Assembly: GCF_020736705.1 (NCBI RefSeq)
Contig: NZ_CP085990.1
Coordinates: forward strand, 1,302,001-1,366,000
Length of the DNA: 64,000 nt
Source: Psychrobacter sanguinis
Lineage (GTDB): Bacteria > Pseudomonadota > Gammaproteobacteria > Pseudomonadales > Moraxellaceae
Direction of reading: 5' to 3'
How positions within the stretch are numbered: position 1 is the stretch's first letter; every line of letters begins with the position of its first letter. A model generated the notes under the pieces. It was not told the DNA's origin. It saw only the letters and a list, made by a program, of their open reading frames with translations, and did not search any database. The position numbers were made by a program, and so were the translations under genes. Below, one piece after another: positions 1-9,228 of the stretch.

Positions 1-86
1 TCTGTGTGTAGGAAGTCGATTGTTTCGATTGGTTGATAGTTATTATGCCGATGTTTTATTAAAATACAAAGAATATCTAGAGAACT

Positions 87-105
87 TACGACAATGATTG
101 TCGTA
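87..105. promoter_or_regulatory. 19-bp perfect palindrome, possible operator
   Basis: The sequence TACGACAATGATTGTCGTA reads identically on both strands around a central base. The spacing (9-1-9) resembles a dimeric repressor site and the core AATGATT recalls Fur/Zur-type sites, but it does not match the Fur consensus well. The gene it would control lies outside the window or is not identifiable. Confidence 0.4.
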
Positions 106-283
106 TTGTTTTGTCAGAAATTTGACACAGGCGTCGAGGCTAGACGCTGCGTAATGCCAAATAAAAAAGATAAAAAAAAGAAAAATTAAATTTTGTAACC
201 AGTGGGCTGTGAGTCTTATTTTGACCTCCTTTCTTTGAAAATTTGTCTTCGAAACGATAATTTTGCAAATAGCAAATAAAAAA

Positions 284-324
284 GCCAAACTCTATCGCTA
301 CTGTCAGTAGCAGTAGAGTCTGGC
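284..324 (-). terminator. Terminator downstream of serB
   Basis: A long imperfect stem (AGCCAAACTCTA...CTACTG pairing with CAGTAG...TAGAGTCTGGCT) is followed, on the minus strand, by TTTTTTATTT. It lies about 170 bases beyond the serB stop codon and fits a factor-independent terminator for that gene. Confidence 0.75.
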
Positions 325-494
325 TCTGGTTTAAACAATTAAATAAGGTCAAAAGGTTAACTTGCTGTTGCTTCTAAACTTACCGCGCTTGAACCACAAG
401 CACTAAGTAATAGGCTTGATCAATAGACTTGAGTCATAGGCATGGCAGCATAGGAAATAAGTTTATAGGCTTTAATAAACTCTAAATACAAGTC

Positions 495-1799
495 TTATAA
501 TAGGTCTTGAGCAGCATAGCCTAAGACATATAATACGCCTTCTAGACCAGTAGCATTAATAGCCGCATCAGCACGCGCACGAACAATCGGCTTAGCATGA
601 TAAGCCACGCCTAAATCAGCAATGGCCATCATCGGTAAATCATTGGCACCATCACCGACACAAATAACTTGAGCCGTAGTAATGTTCATACGTTCGGCAA
701 CTTGCTGTACCAGAGCCGCTTTACGCTCGCCATTCACGATAGGCAGACTGACATTACCGGTAACCACGCCGTTTTTGATATCTAACTCATTGGCATGTAC
801 TTCATCGATGCCCAACTCTTTGGCAATACGCTCCGCAAAGTAGGTGAAGCCGCCCGACACCAATACTGTGTGATAGCCTAATGACTTTAAGGTGGCAATC
901 ACAGTACGTGCCCCCGCTGACAAGGTTAGCTGCTGTTGAATTTGGTCCAAAGCTTCTTTAGAAACACCTTCTAATAAGGCCACGCGCTCACTAAAAGAGG
1001 TATCAAAGTCAATTTCACCGCGCATTGCAGATTCGGTAATCTCACTCACTTGATCACCAATATTGGCCTGTTTCGCTAGCTCTACAATTACTTCTTGCTC
1101 AATCAACGTAGAGTCCATGTCAAATACTGCCACACGGTGAGGGCGTAGCATCTTCGCTAACGACACAATATGGCAGTCAATCGCTGCGTCACCGCCTAAT
1201 TTATCAGTAATAGGTAGGGTTTCGATAAATTGGCGTAGGTGAGAGGTAATGCCGTCATCTAGTAGGCGAGCGGCAGCTGCTTTTTTACCAGGCTGCATAG
1301 TAGCGGTGTCTGTGGGCATCAAGATATAACGATAGGTAAGCACAGGGGTTAAACGGTCGCTTCCGGTACGGTCTTGTAGGGTATCTGTACTACGCACCAC
1401 TTTAATAATTTGCCACAACGGATTTTGGGTAGCCCACTCTGCGATATGAGCTTCGAACGCCGCCTTTTTGTCTTCACCAGATTCTACAGGTAATAAAGCC
1501 TGCTTTTGAACCACTACTGAAAGTGCAAAGACAGGTAAAGTTTCTAACTGCTCAATCAAACTCAAGGATATTTTGCCACTTTCATGTGCGCCTGCTTCAA
1601 AGTCTATATCGTCAAAACGTAGATGACTTGGCAATAAGTCGTTGGCTTTTTGTAAGGCACTAATCCAAGCTTTCAAATGTGCTGTCATGCCAGAACCAAA
1701 GCTCGCAAAGTTGGCAGTGGCAGTTGATAATGAAATTGAGGTGTCCTGAGAGGCCAAAATTGCATTATTTTGATAGTTAGTTGTAGTATTTTTGGTCAT
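495..1799 (-). CDS. serB: Phosphoserine phosphatase SerB
   Basis: Catalyses the last step of serine synthesis, hydrolysing O-phosphoserine to serine in the cytosol. The HAD-family motifs are all visible: the nucleophile motif DMDST at residues 227-231, SGGF at 315-318, and GDGANDLPM at 382-390 that closes the Mg site. The first 200 residues form the ACT-like regulatory region found in the long SerB of gammaproteobacteria; at 434 residues the protein is somewhat longer than the E. coli enzyme, with a Ser/Thr/Asn-rich first 30 residues. It is transcribed away from the SMP_2 gene across a 97-bp shared upstream region, the same arrangement known for serB and ytjB/ahpA in relatives. Identification is firm. 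Confidence 0.96.
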   Translation of the reverse strand: MTKNTTTNYQNNAILASQDTSISLSTATANFASFGSGMTAHLKAWISALQKANDLLPSHLRFDDIDFEAGAHESGKISLSLIEQLETLPVFALSVVVQKQALLPVESGEDKKAAFEAHIAEWATQNPLWQIIKVVRSTDTLQDRTGSDRLTPVLTYRYILMPTDTATMQPGKKAAAARLLDDGITSHLRQFIETLPITDKLGGDAAIDCHIVSLAKMLRPHRVAVFDMDSTLIEQEVIVELAKQANIGDQVSEITESAMRGEIDFDTSFSERVALLEGVSKEALDQIQQQLTLSAGARTVIATLKSLGYHTVLVSGGFTYFAERIAKELGIDEVHANELDIKNGVVTGNVSLPIVNGERKAALVQQVAERMNITTAQVICVGDGANDLPMMAIADLGVAYHAKPIVRARADAAINATGLEGVLYVLGYAAQDLL

Positions 1800-1896
1800 G
1801 GTGAGCTAAGCCCCTTGTAAGCGTAAGCAAGATTAGGAATAATAGAGCGTGCCCGAATGGGACACCCCCTACCTATCAACAAAAGTTTAGCATAAC

Positions 1897-3312
1897 ATGA
1901 CCTATTTAGCGCCACGGCAAGGCTTGTTTGCCATAATTATTCTCATCAGCTTTTTTATTCACACCACGTTGCTGCTAATTAGCACCAATCAACAGCTTGA
2001 TGAGCTTAAGATGCAAACGGGCGAAAGAATGCTTGTTCAACTCATTGACGAAGTTAAACTGCCTATCTTGAGCAAAGATAAAGTGAGTTTAAGTGTTTTA
2101 ACCGGTAGATATACCAGTGAAAATACGGTCGCCAGCCTAACTGTAAAAGACATTGATGATCAGGTGTTAATACAAACTGGGCAGGCTCAGCTGTTAGAGG
2201 GTAAGACCCTCAGTCGTAAAGTCATTATGGGTGATACCGTCATTGGTAAAGTAGACATGACGCTTCGTGACACCGGTAATGGTGAAATTATTGCTTCGCA
2301 GTGGATATTTATTTTGGGTTCGTTTATTACCCATCTGCTTATCTGGTTGTTATATGGTTATGTCGCCCGTCCTACTCGCGAACAGTTGGCAGCGCTTAGC
2401 CGTGATGTTCAAGATTATTTGATCACTCAAAATCGAGGCCAAGGTGTGATACGTCTTCCTGGCGAAGGGGAAGGGTCTGACGATGAGATAAAAGCTCAAG
2501 GTGGCCCAAGTATTCATAAAGCACTGGGTGACTATATTAAGTCTCATCAAGAAGGCGAAGAGGGCCAAGACGAACAAGCCTTGGCGACAACCGATAATAC
2601 AGCGCAATCTCAGCAAGACATTTTGAGTAAAATAGATGATAATGCCGCTGACAGTAATACTACTTCGAAGGCGACTGCAGCAGAAGCAGAACAAAAACAA
2701 CCCTCACTTGTGGCCAATAGACCGATTGAAGTGGCCACCGTTAAAATTCGCTTCTATGACCCCAATCTATTATTGAGTGCATTGGCGATTGAAAAATCAG
2801 AGCCCTATTTTGAGTTGTGTAGCCAATTGTTGCAGCGCACCATTGATGAACTGCTAAAACAGCCTATTTTATTTGGTATTAAACTAAATAATAAGCCAGT
2901 CTTCGATGAAAACGGGGCAACGGTTGAATTTCTTGGTACGACCAGTCATAGTAAGGCAGGATTAGCAGCAATGATGTTGGCCAAAGCCTATGTCATGCTG
3001 AACGAAGTGACATTTATGAAGCATCGTGAGCTACAGCGCTTTGCCTTACAGGTAGTGGCAGGGGTGAGTGATAAAGCCACCAGTGAGAAGATGGAGCAGT
3101 TGTTAATTAACAATGCCAAAGCAGGTGAGATTCTTGCTTTACTTCCTGTAGAGGGCATCAAACAGTTGCGCGGCTACATTCAGCTTAATAGTCTGAAGAA
3201 TCCAACCACTGTTTATGAGCGTGATTGTGCGTCTCTAGAGGGAGTGAGTGACTCAATGATGCAACGTTTAATAGACGTTCGTGACGCAGTATTATTGTCG
3301 GCGCTAAATTAA
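1897..3312 (+). CDS. SMP_2 / AhpA-like membrane protein divergent from serB
   Basis: A 471-residue inner-membrane protein. A hydrophobic segment at about residues 9-30 and a second at about 133-156 bracket a roughly 100-residue periplasmic domain, the layout of the SMP_2 (YtjB/AhpA) family that sits divergently next to serB in many gammaproteobacteria. After the second helix comes a Gln/Glu/Asp-rich linker (about 185-270) and a C-terminal cytosolic domain of about 200 residues that I cannot assign. The ATG at 1897 places the first helix at the N terminus. The cellular role of the family is poorly known; the assignment rests on topology and neighbourhood rather than on a catalytic motif. Confidence 0.7.
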   Translation: MTYLAPRQGLFAIIILISFFIHTTLLLISTNQQLDELKMQTGERMLVQLIDEVKLPILSKDKVSLSVLTGRYTSENTVASLTVKDIDDQVLIQTGQAQLLEGKTLSRKVIMGDTVIGKVDMTLRDTGNGEIIASQWIFILGSFITHLLIWLLYGYVARPTREQLAALSRDVQDYLITQNRGQGVIRLPGEGEGSDDEIKAQGGPSIHKALGDYIKSHQEGEEGQDEQALATTDNTAQSQQDILSKIDDNAADSNTTSKATAAEAEQKQPSLVANRPIEVATVKIRFYDPNLLLSALAIEKSEPYFELCSQLLQRTIDELLKQPILFGIKLNNKPVFDENGATVEFLGTTSHSKAGLAAMMLAKAYVMLNEVTFMKHRELQRFALQVVAGVSDKATSEKMEQLLINNAKAGEILALLPVEGIKQLRGYIQLNSLKNPTTVYERDCASLEGVSDSMMQRLIDVRDAVLLSALN

Positions 3313-3517
3313 ATTTGTTATTACCTATTAACTAAATAGGCTAACTTAATTAAACTAGCGTTTTTAGAAAGACGGATATAGGTTATTCATAAGCTTTACA
3401 GTTGTCTTAGCGATTATGCTTGGGCAACTCAGTTACCAATACCGTACTGTTATTACCTTAGATTAGCAACTAAACTCACTAGGTCGAATCAGACCATTAA
3501 GATAAGAGGATAACGAA

Positions 3518-3769
3518 ATGAGTGACAATGATCTTGATGATTTCGATGATGAAAACTTCGAAGACGATGATGATGCCAAAAAAGTGGACGAAGCCGAAGC
3601 GGAAGCTGCGCGCTTAACCAGTTTAGAGAAGCGTCGTCTTATCGATAATATGCTAGAAGAAAAGCGCTTGGCTCGTGAGCTAAGAGATGGTTTCGATGAT
3701 GATTTTGACGATTTCGATGACGAAGACTTTGATGATGAAGACTTCGATGACGAAGCAGAGGAAGATTAA
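3518..3769 (+). CDS. Very acidic small protein, Asp/Phe repeats
   Basis: An 83-residue protein of unknown function. Both ends are strings of Asp with periodic Phe (DDFDDENF near the start, then DDFDDFDDEDFDDEDFDDE near the end), around a central basic/helical segment rich in Lys, Arg, Leu and Glu (about residues 22-56). The AGAGGATAACGA ahead of ATG is a good ribosome site and a terminator-like hairpin follows the stop, so it is likely a real, separately expressed gene. The composition suggests a disordered polyanion, possibly a partner of a basic protein or nucleic-acid mimic, but that is inference. No family recognised. Confidence 0.7.
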   Translation: MSDNDLDDFDDENFEDDDDAKKVDEAEAEAARLTSLEKRRLIDNMLEEKRLARELRDGFDDDFDDFDDEDFDDEDFDDEAEED

Positions 3770-3772
3770 TAT

Positions 3773-3799
3773 AAGCGGTTAGCCCGATGCTGACCGCTT
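3773..3799 (+). terminator. Probable terminator after acidic-protein gene
   Basis: An 11-bp stem with one G-T pair (AAGCGGTTAGC with GCTGACCGCTT) and a 5-base loop is followed by TTGTTCTT. It begins three bases after the stop codon of the acidic protein. The T-run is interrupted, so efficiency is uncertain. Confidence 0.55.
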
Positions 3800-4043
3800 T
3801 GTTCTTGACCCACGCTATCTGGTGGGAAATACACAGATCTACAGTGGGTGCTTTACTTAGTGATGATGACTCAAGCACAATTGGATCAGCACTATTAAAT
3901 TAGCCCCACCGAATTATTAACTCGAATAGAACCTCGGGACTCATAGTCCTTTCATATCAGGCTCATCACTGTCTTTTTGCCTTTTGTCGCAACCTATAGC
4001 GCCACTAACCCTCAATTTTCCTAAATTAAAAAAAGAGATTACT

Positions 4044-4595
4044 ATGACTTTAGAAGAGTTACAAAGCTTCCTAGATTCTGACGCCAATGAACATGGTCTA
4101 GACAGTGTGGCTACTCATGGATTTTTGACGGCAACCATCGTGGGTAAGCCTTTACCTAACTGGCTGTCACTGTTGTTCGAAGGTCAAGATTCAAAAGTAA
4201 GTGCTGAGGTAAAAGCGGCCATTAAAGAGTGGCGAGCAGAACTACTAGAAGATCTACACAGTGAGGAAGGCATTGCCTTGCCGCTAGAAATTGATGAAGA
4301 TTCAGGAGAGATGGATTTCTCACCAGAATCTGAGTTAACTGCTTGGTCAATTGGCTTTGTTGATGCCATGTATGGTGATGAAAATGTCGATTGGTTTAGC
4401 GATGAAGACAGTAGTGAAGATGTGGCGATGCTGACCCTACCGATGATGGTATTTAGTGGTATTGATACGGTTGACGGTGAGGAAGATGAAGATTTAGCCG
4501 CCATTCGTCGTGATGATGATGCGTTGGCTCAAATGGCCAATAGTATCGAAGGTAACTTAAGCGAACTGTTTTTATTGTTCCATACAGAAGACTAG
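4044..4595 (+). CDS. UPF0149 (YgfB/YecA N-domain) family protein
   Basis: A 183-residue acidic cytosolic protein of the UPF0149 family. The motif THGFLTATIVGKPLP (about residues 24-38) and the later WSIGFVDAMYG segment match the family core, which in E. coli YgfB and YecA forms an all-helical domain; no zinc-binding SEC-C tail is present, so it is closer to YgfB. An upstream TTG at 3984 would add 20 residues, but the ATG at 4044 is preceded by AAAAAGAGA at a proper distance and begins with the family-like MTLEELQ. In pseudomonads YgfB-type proteins influence regulators of beta-lactamase expression, but nothing here shows a specific role. Confidence 0.8.
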   Translation: MTLEELQSFLDSDANEHGLDSVATHGFLTATIVGKPLPNWLSLLFEGQDSKVSAEVKAAIKEWRAELLEDLHSEEGIALPLEIDEDSGEMDFSPESELTAWSIGFVDAMYGDENVDWFSDEDSSEDVAMLTLPMMVFSGIDTVDGEEDEDLAAIRRDDDALAQMANSIEGNLSELFLLFHTED

Positions 4596-4651
4596 TTCAA
4601 TAAAAATATTGGCTTAATATAAAACATTAAGTGAATACGGAAGCGTAAATT

Positions 4652-5092
4652 ATGAGCGTACAACTGTCCAATCTAGAACACTTACCAGGTTATATCATTA
4701 CTGAGCGTTTGGACGTGGTGTATGGCAGTACGGTGCGCTCAAAGCATGTGGGTAAAGACATCTTCGCCAGTCTCAAAAACATTGTAGGCGGTGAGTTGAC
4801 CGCTTACACCGAGCTGTTAGAAGAGTCGCGTCAAGAAGCAATAGACCGCATGATGGTTAAGGCTGAAGCGTTAGGTGCAGATGCCATTGTCGGTATACGC
4901 TTTTCTACCTCGAGTATTGCCCAAGGCGCCTCTGAGCTTTTTGTTTATGGTACTGCGGTTAGAGCTGTTCCTGATAATGGTGCTAGCCATTTATCGAATA
5001 ATACCTATCCTCCTCAGTCTGTTGCAACCCAGAGCCCTTCAATACCGCCATTACCCTCTGCTGAAACAGACAGAAATGAATTTGACCAGTAA
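4652..5092 (+). CDS. UPF0145 (YbjQ) family protein
   Basis: A 146-residue cytosolic protein. Residues 12-107 match the YbjQ/UPF0145 domain: LDVVYGSTVRSKHVGKDIF, followed by the helix with TELLEESRQEAIDRM and the strand pair around GADAIVGIRFSTSSI. The E. coli member forms a pentamer and is sometimes annotated as heavy-metal binding without biochemical proof. The last 40 residues are Pro/Ser-rich and look disordered. A second family member follows 123 bp downstream, probably in the same transcript. Confidence 0.85.
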   Translation: MSVQLSNLEHLPGYIITERLDVVYGSTVRSKHVGKDIFASLKNIVGGELTAYTELLEESRQEAIDRMMVKAEALGADAIVGIRFSTSSIAQGASELFVYGTAVRAVPDNGASHLSNNTYPPQSVATQSPSIPPLPSAETDRNEFDQ

Positions 5093-5215
5093 TCGGGGTC
5101 TAATAGATACTCGCAGTTTGCTACATAATAGCGATTCAACAAATAGTGATAGCTTAGAGTGCTTAAACGGCTCAAATGGCTTAAATGATGGGCATAACCC
5201 TAGGATACGGCTGTA

Positions 5216-5707
5216 ATGGATACCGTTTCTGACTTTATTATTAATAATATCGTTTTTATCGGCTTGTTCTTTCTGGGCTGGGTTTTTGGGCGTCTTAATG
5301 AAGGGGACCATCTTAAACGCCTCGATGTGGCTGAAAAAGAGCTAGGCCATATCATTGTCTCAAGTGAGCGCTTTTATCAGCCCAAAATCAGCGATGGCAC
5401 CCAAGGTGTGTTGGTCATGGGTAGCGTGGTCATTGCTCAAGATTACTTTAAAATGATTATCGCCCGTATTTTGAGTCTATTTGGCAAAAACCTCACCACC
5501 TATGAGACCTTATTAGATCGTGCCCGCCGTGAAGCTGTGCTGCGCATGAAATTAGAAGCTCAGTTTTTGGGCTACAATCAAGTGTATGGCTTGCGTCTAG
5601 AAGTGACCAGTATCAATCTTACCGGTAGTATGGTCGAAGCGATCGCCTATGGCACCGCTGTATATAGCGTGGATAATCCTCGAATTCCTCCACCTCTACC
5701 TGTATAG
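5216..5707 (+). CDS. Membrane-anchored UPF0145 (YbjQ-like) paralogue
   Basis: A 163-residue protein with one hydrophobic helix at about residues 9-26, then a UPF0145 domain (about 45-155). Segments such as YETLLDRARREAVLRMKLEAQ and VYGLRLEVTSINL align by eye with the YbjQ protein encoded just upstream, so the two are paralogues, one soluble and one membrane-tethered. It ends in a Pro-rich tail like its neighbour. Function is unknown. The two may assemble together at the inner face of the membrane, which is inference. Confidence 0.75.
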   Translation: MDTVSDFIINNIVFIGLFFLGWVFGRLNEGDHLKRLDVAEKELGHIIVSSERFYQPKISDGTQGVLVMGSVVIAQDYFKMIIARILSLFGKNLTTYETLLDRARREAVLRMKLEAQFLGYNQVYGLRLEVTSINLTGSMVEAIAYGTAVYSVDNPRIPPPLPV

Positions 5708-6048
5708 CCATGTCATGTAGCATTCGATTCTAGCATTTGGCGTTGCTATTTATTTTTGTTGTATGTTTTTGCTATGTTGGTTTTGCTCTTTATCTACAGG
5801 CTATCAATTTATAGCTATTTATAGCGTGTCTATCCATGATACGTCTTTAGTTAATCCGTTTAACCTCCCTTTTGACCGATGCCCTGCCATTGTAGAGGCA
5901 TAAATTGCCTCACCATCTAACAAAATTCCGTCATCTGCGTTAAAATCAACCTACCTGAAGATTTTATTCTTACGATTTACTTTTTAATTCGATCCTTTAT
6001 TTAATTCTAATCCTTTTACACAGTCACCAACGATAAGACACTTCTATT
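5708..6048 (+). other. Long leader/intergenic region ahead of valS
   Basis: This 341-bp stretch carries no open frame worth calling. I looked for a T-box (specifier loop, antiterminator) and saw none, as expected outside Gram-positives. No convincing sigma-70 promoter could be picked by eye, and there is no strong ribosome site immediately ahead of the valS ATG (CTTCTATT precedes it). Confidence 0.5.
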
Positions 6049-8979
6049 ATGAGCAATCAAAATCTTACGACATCCATCCAGTCAGCCTTAAAGCAGCTAG
6101 AAAATGCGTATAACCCAGGTGAAGTTGAGCAGGGTATGTATCAGCGCTGGGAAGACAATGGCTATTTTCAGCCAAAATACAACAGCGATGAGTCATTTTC
6201 TATTGCCTTACCACCACCGAACGTGACCGGTAGCTTGCACATGGGTCACGGCTTTAACAATGCCATTATGGACTCGTTAACCCGTTATCATCGTATGCTG
6301 GGTGACAATACCTTATGGCAACCAGGTACTGACCACGCCGGTATCGCCACCCAGATGGTAGTTGAGCGCCGTCTAAATGCAGAAGGCATCAAACGTACTG
6401 ACCTTACCCGTGAAGACTTTATCGATAAAGTGTGGGAGTGGAAAGAGGAGTCGGGTGGTAATATTACCCGTCAGATTCGTCGTCTAGGCTCTTCAGTGGA
6501 TTGGTCGCGTGAGCGCTTCACTATGGATGAAGGCTTATCAAACGCGGTAAAAGAAGTATTCGTTCGCTTGCATGAAGATGGTTTAATTTATCGTGGTAAG
6601 CGTCTAGTGAACTGGGATCCTAAGTTCCAAACTGCCTTGTCTGACCTAGAAGTTGAAAACCATGACGAAAAAGGTTCGTTGTGGCATTTCCGTTACTACT
6701 TCACTGATAAGTCAGTTAAGACCCAAGACGGTAAAGACTATGTGGTTGTGGCAACCACCCGTCCTGAAACCTTATTGGGCGATACAGCGGTTGCAGTAAA
6801 CCCTAAAGATGAGCGCTATGCCCACTTAGTGGGTAAGACCATTACCTTGCCAATTACTGGTCGTGAAGTGCCCATTGTCGCCGATGACTATGTGGATATC
6901 GAATTTGGTACCGGTGTGGTAAAAATTACCCCTGCTCATGACTTTAATGACTATGAGCTGGGCCGTCGTCACAATACCCCGCTTATTAATATTTTCGATA
7001 AAAATGCGCATATCTTGGCAGAGATGGAGATTTACCCAAATCTGCAAACCCGCAATCCTGAGCTTGAGACTACGCCAGAAGCCTATGTTGGTTTAGAGCG
7101 TTTTGAAGCCCGTAAGAAGTTAGTTGAGCAAGCTACTGATGAAGGCTGGCTCGACCAGATTGAAGACTATCAGCTTAAAGCCCCACGTGGCGACCGCAGT
7201 GGCGTTATCGTTGAGCCTTGGTTAACCGACCAGTGGTATGTGGCAGTAGAACAATTGGCCAAACCTGCTATTGAAGCGGTAGAAGATGGCCGTATTGAGT
7301 TTGTGCCAGCCCAGTACAAAAACATGTACATGGCTTGGATGACTGACCTACAAGACTGGTGTATCAGCCGTCAGCTATGGTGGGGTCACCGTATTCCCGC
7401 TTGGTATGACAATGAGGACAATATTTATGTTGCCCGTGATGAAGCGGAAGTTCGCAGCAAATACAATCTAGATGACAGCGTTGAGCTGCGTCAGGATGAA
7501 GACGTGCTAGACACTTGGTTTAGTTCAGGCTTATGGACCTTTAGTACCTTAGGCTGGGGTGATGATACCCAAGACCAAAAAGCACTACAAACTTTCCACC
7601 CGACTAGTGTGTTGGTGACCGGCTTTGACATCATTTTCTTCTGGGTTGCCCGTATGATCATGATGACCATGCACTTTATGAAGAATGAAGATGGTACACC
7701 ACAAGTTCCATTCAAAACCGTATATGTCCACGGTTTAGTGCGTGACAGCCATGGTCAAAAAATGTCTAAGTCTAAAGGCAACGTGCTAGATCCTATCGAC
7801 TTAATCGATGGTATCGACTTAGAAACCCTGGTTGAAAAACGCACCAGCAATATGATGAACCCCAAAGATGCGGCTAAGATTGAGAAGCAGACTCGCAAAG
7901 AGTTCCCAGAAGGTATTCCTGCGTATGGTACTGATGCGCTACGTTTCACCTTTACCTCTTTAGCTAGCACCGGTCGTGACATTAACTTCGATCTAAAACG
8001 AGTAGAAGGCTATCGTAACTTCTGTAATAAAATCTGGAACGCTAGCCGTTTCGTATTGATGAATTGTGTCGACAAAGAAGGTAACGCTCTACCTATCGAT
8101 ACAGCAGCCAATGCGGACGTTTGGGAACTGCCAGAAAAATGGATTATGAGCCGCCTAAACTCGACGGTTGCCAATATTCATCAGCATTATGAGCAGTATC
8201 GCTTGGATATGGTCAGCCACGATATCTATGAGTTTATCTGGAACGAATACTGCGACTGGTATGTAGAGCTTGCCAAAGCCAGCTTGAACGACAGCTCAGT
8301 ATCAGAGCAGCGCAAAGCACAAATCCGTTATGTATTATTGCATGTGTTAGAGACGGCGCTGCGTTTTGCGCACCCAATGATGCCGTATCTGACCGAAGAG
8401 ATTTGGCAGACTATTGCACCGCTATTAGATCGCAAAAATAGCGACAGCATCATGGTGGCGAAGTTCCCAGAAGTGGACGAGTCTCAAGTAAATGCTCAAG
8501 TTGAAGACGACATGACATGGCTACAAGAGCTAATCGCTGGCGTGCGTAACATCCGTGGTGAGATGAAGCTGGGCAATGCGGTGCGTCTGCCTGTGCTACT
8601 TGAGAACATCACTGAGGAGCAACTAGAGCGTCTAAACCGTATCGAAAATCAGTTTAAAGCGCTAGCTAAAGTAGAAAGCCTAACCATCTTAAAACAAGGT
8701 GATGAGGTGCCATTATCTTCATCAAGTATGGTCGGTAAGCTTCGTGTGTTGGTCCCAATGAAAGGTTTAATTGACCCAACCGCTGAGCTTAATCGTCTGG
8801 CTAAATCACAAGAGAAGCTACAGAAGCAAGCTGATGGCATTGCTCGTAAGCTTGGCAATGAAGGCTTCGTCAGCAAAGCCCCTGCGGAAGTCGTCGAGGC
8901 GGAGAAGGCGAAGTTAGAAGAGCTAGAAGGTCAGCTTAAAGTGATGAGTGAGCAGATGGAGCAGTTAAAAGCTTTGTAA
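6049..8979 (+). CDS. valS: Valyl-tRNA synthetase
   Basis: Charges tRNA-Val with valine in the cytosol. The class I signatures are intact: the HIGH-type motif [13 protein letters not shown] at residues 55-67 and KMSKS at 571-575. Between them lies the CP1 editing domain that hydrolyses Thr-tRNA-Val, with the [13 protein letters not shown] motif near 237-249. The Val-specific anticodon-binding domain follows, and the last 70 or so residues form the coiled-coil arm typical of ValRS ([21 protein letters not shown]). At 976 residues the length is normal. The gene stands alone and is closed by a strong terminator at 9121. Confidence 0.98.
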   Translation: MSNQNLTTSIQSALKQLENAYNPGEVEQGMYQRWEDNGYFQPKYNSDESFSIALPPPNVTGSLHMGHGFNNAIMDSLTRYHRMLGDNTLWQPGTDHAGIATQMVVERRLNAEGIKRTDLTREDFIDKVWEWKEESGGNITRQIRRLGSSVDWSRERFTMDEGLSNAVKEVFVRLHEDGLIYRGKRLVNWDPKFQTALSDLEVENHDEKGSLWHFRYYFTDKSVKTQDGKDYVVVATTRPETLLGDTAVAVNPKDERYAHLVGKTITLPITGREVPIVADDYVDIEFGTGVVKITPAHDFNDYELGRRHNTPLINIFDKNAHILAEMEIYPNLQTRNPELETTPEAYVGLERFEARKKLVEQATDEGWLDQIEDYQLKAPRGDRSGVIVEPWLTDQWYVAVEQLAKPAIEAVEDGRIEFVPAQYKNMYMAWMTDLQDWCISRQLWWGHRIPAWYDNEDNIYVARDEAEVRSKYNLDDSVELRQDEDVLDTWFSSGLWTFSTLGWGDDTQDQKALQTFHPTSVLVTGFDIIFFWVARMIMMTMHFMKNEDGTPQVPFKTVYVHGLVRDSHGQKMSKSKGNVLDPIDLIDGIDLETLVEKRTSNMMNPKDAAKIEKQTRKEFPEGIPAYGTDALRFTFTSLASTGRDINFDLKRVEGYRNFCNKIWNASRFVLMNCVDKEGNALPIDTAANADVWELPEKWIMSRLNSTVANIHQHYEQYRLDMVSHDIYEFIWNEYCDWYVELAKASLNDSSVSEQRKAQIRYVLLHVLETALRFAHPMMPYLTEEIWQTIAPLLDRKNSDSIMVAKFPEVDESQVNAQVEDDMTWLQELIAGVRNIRGEMKLGNAVRLPVLLENITEEQLERLNRIENQFKALAKVESLTILKQGDEVPLSSSSMVGKLRVLVPMKGLIDPTAELNRLAKSQEKLQKQADGIARKLGNEGFVSKAPAEVVEAEKAKLEELEGQLKVMSEQMEQLKAL

Positions 8980-9120
8980 TTAAAACAGAGCAAAAGCCTA
9001 AAAAGCATGGCCTCAGCATTTACTGATTTAAACAGTGAGAAATATGCGGGTCATGCGTAGGCGATTGTTAACGACTTTGCTCGGCGCTCGTCCCTCACGC
9101 AAAAGCAAAAACTATAAAAA

Positions 9121-9150
9121 ACGCCACCATTTTTATGGTGGCGTTTATAT
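9121..9150. terminator. Terminator after valS
   Basis: Perfect 10-bp stem ACGCCACCAT / ATGGTGGCGT with a TTTT loop, followed by TTATATTTTTT and preceded by AAAAA, so it could work in both directions. Confidence 0.9.
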
Positions 9151-9228
9151 TTTTTAGATTTGCATTAATGAGATGTGACTATAATAAAGTAAGTTATTCA
9201 AAATTGCTTGTTGAAGGTTTTTTAAAAT

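Larger units (their letters stand above)
1..494. other. Intergenic region left of serB
   Basis: I see no convincing gene here; the short frames have no ribosome site and no recognisable protein. It holds a perfect 9-1-9 palindrome at 87-105 and a serB-side terminator at 284-324, both listed separately. The stretch 361-490 contains loosely repeated ATAGGCTTGA-like words without clear periodicity. Confidence 0.6.

Noticed and set aside
43..352. Two short minus-strand frames left of serB
   Set aside because: They overlap each other in different frames and cover the serB terminator; no ribosome site or recognisable sequence.
4875..5216. Second-frame ORF over the first UPF0145 gene end
   Set aside because: It overlaps a well-matched UPF0145 gene and its translation has no family character.
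5708..6048. T-box or other riboswitch ahead of valS
   Set aside because: No specifier loop, antiterminator or T-box motif was visible, and such leaders are not expected in this group.
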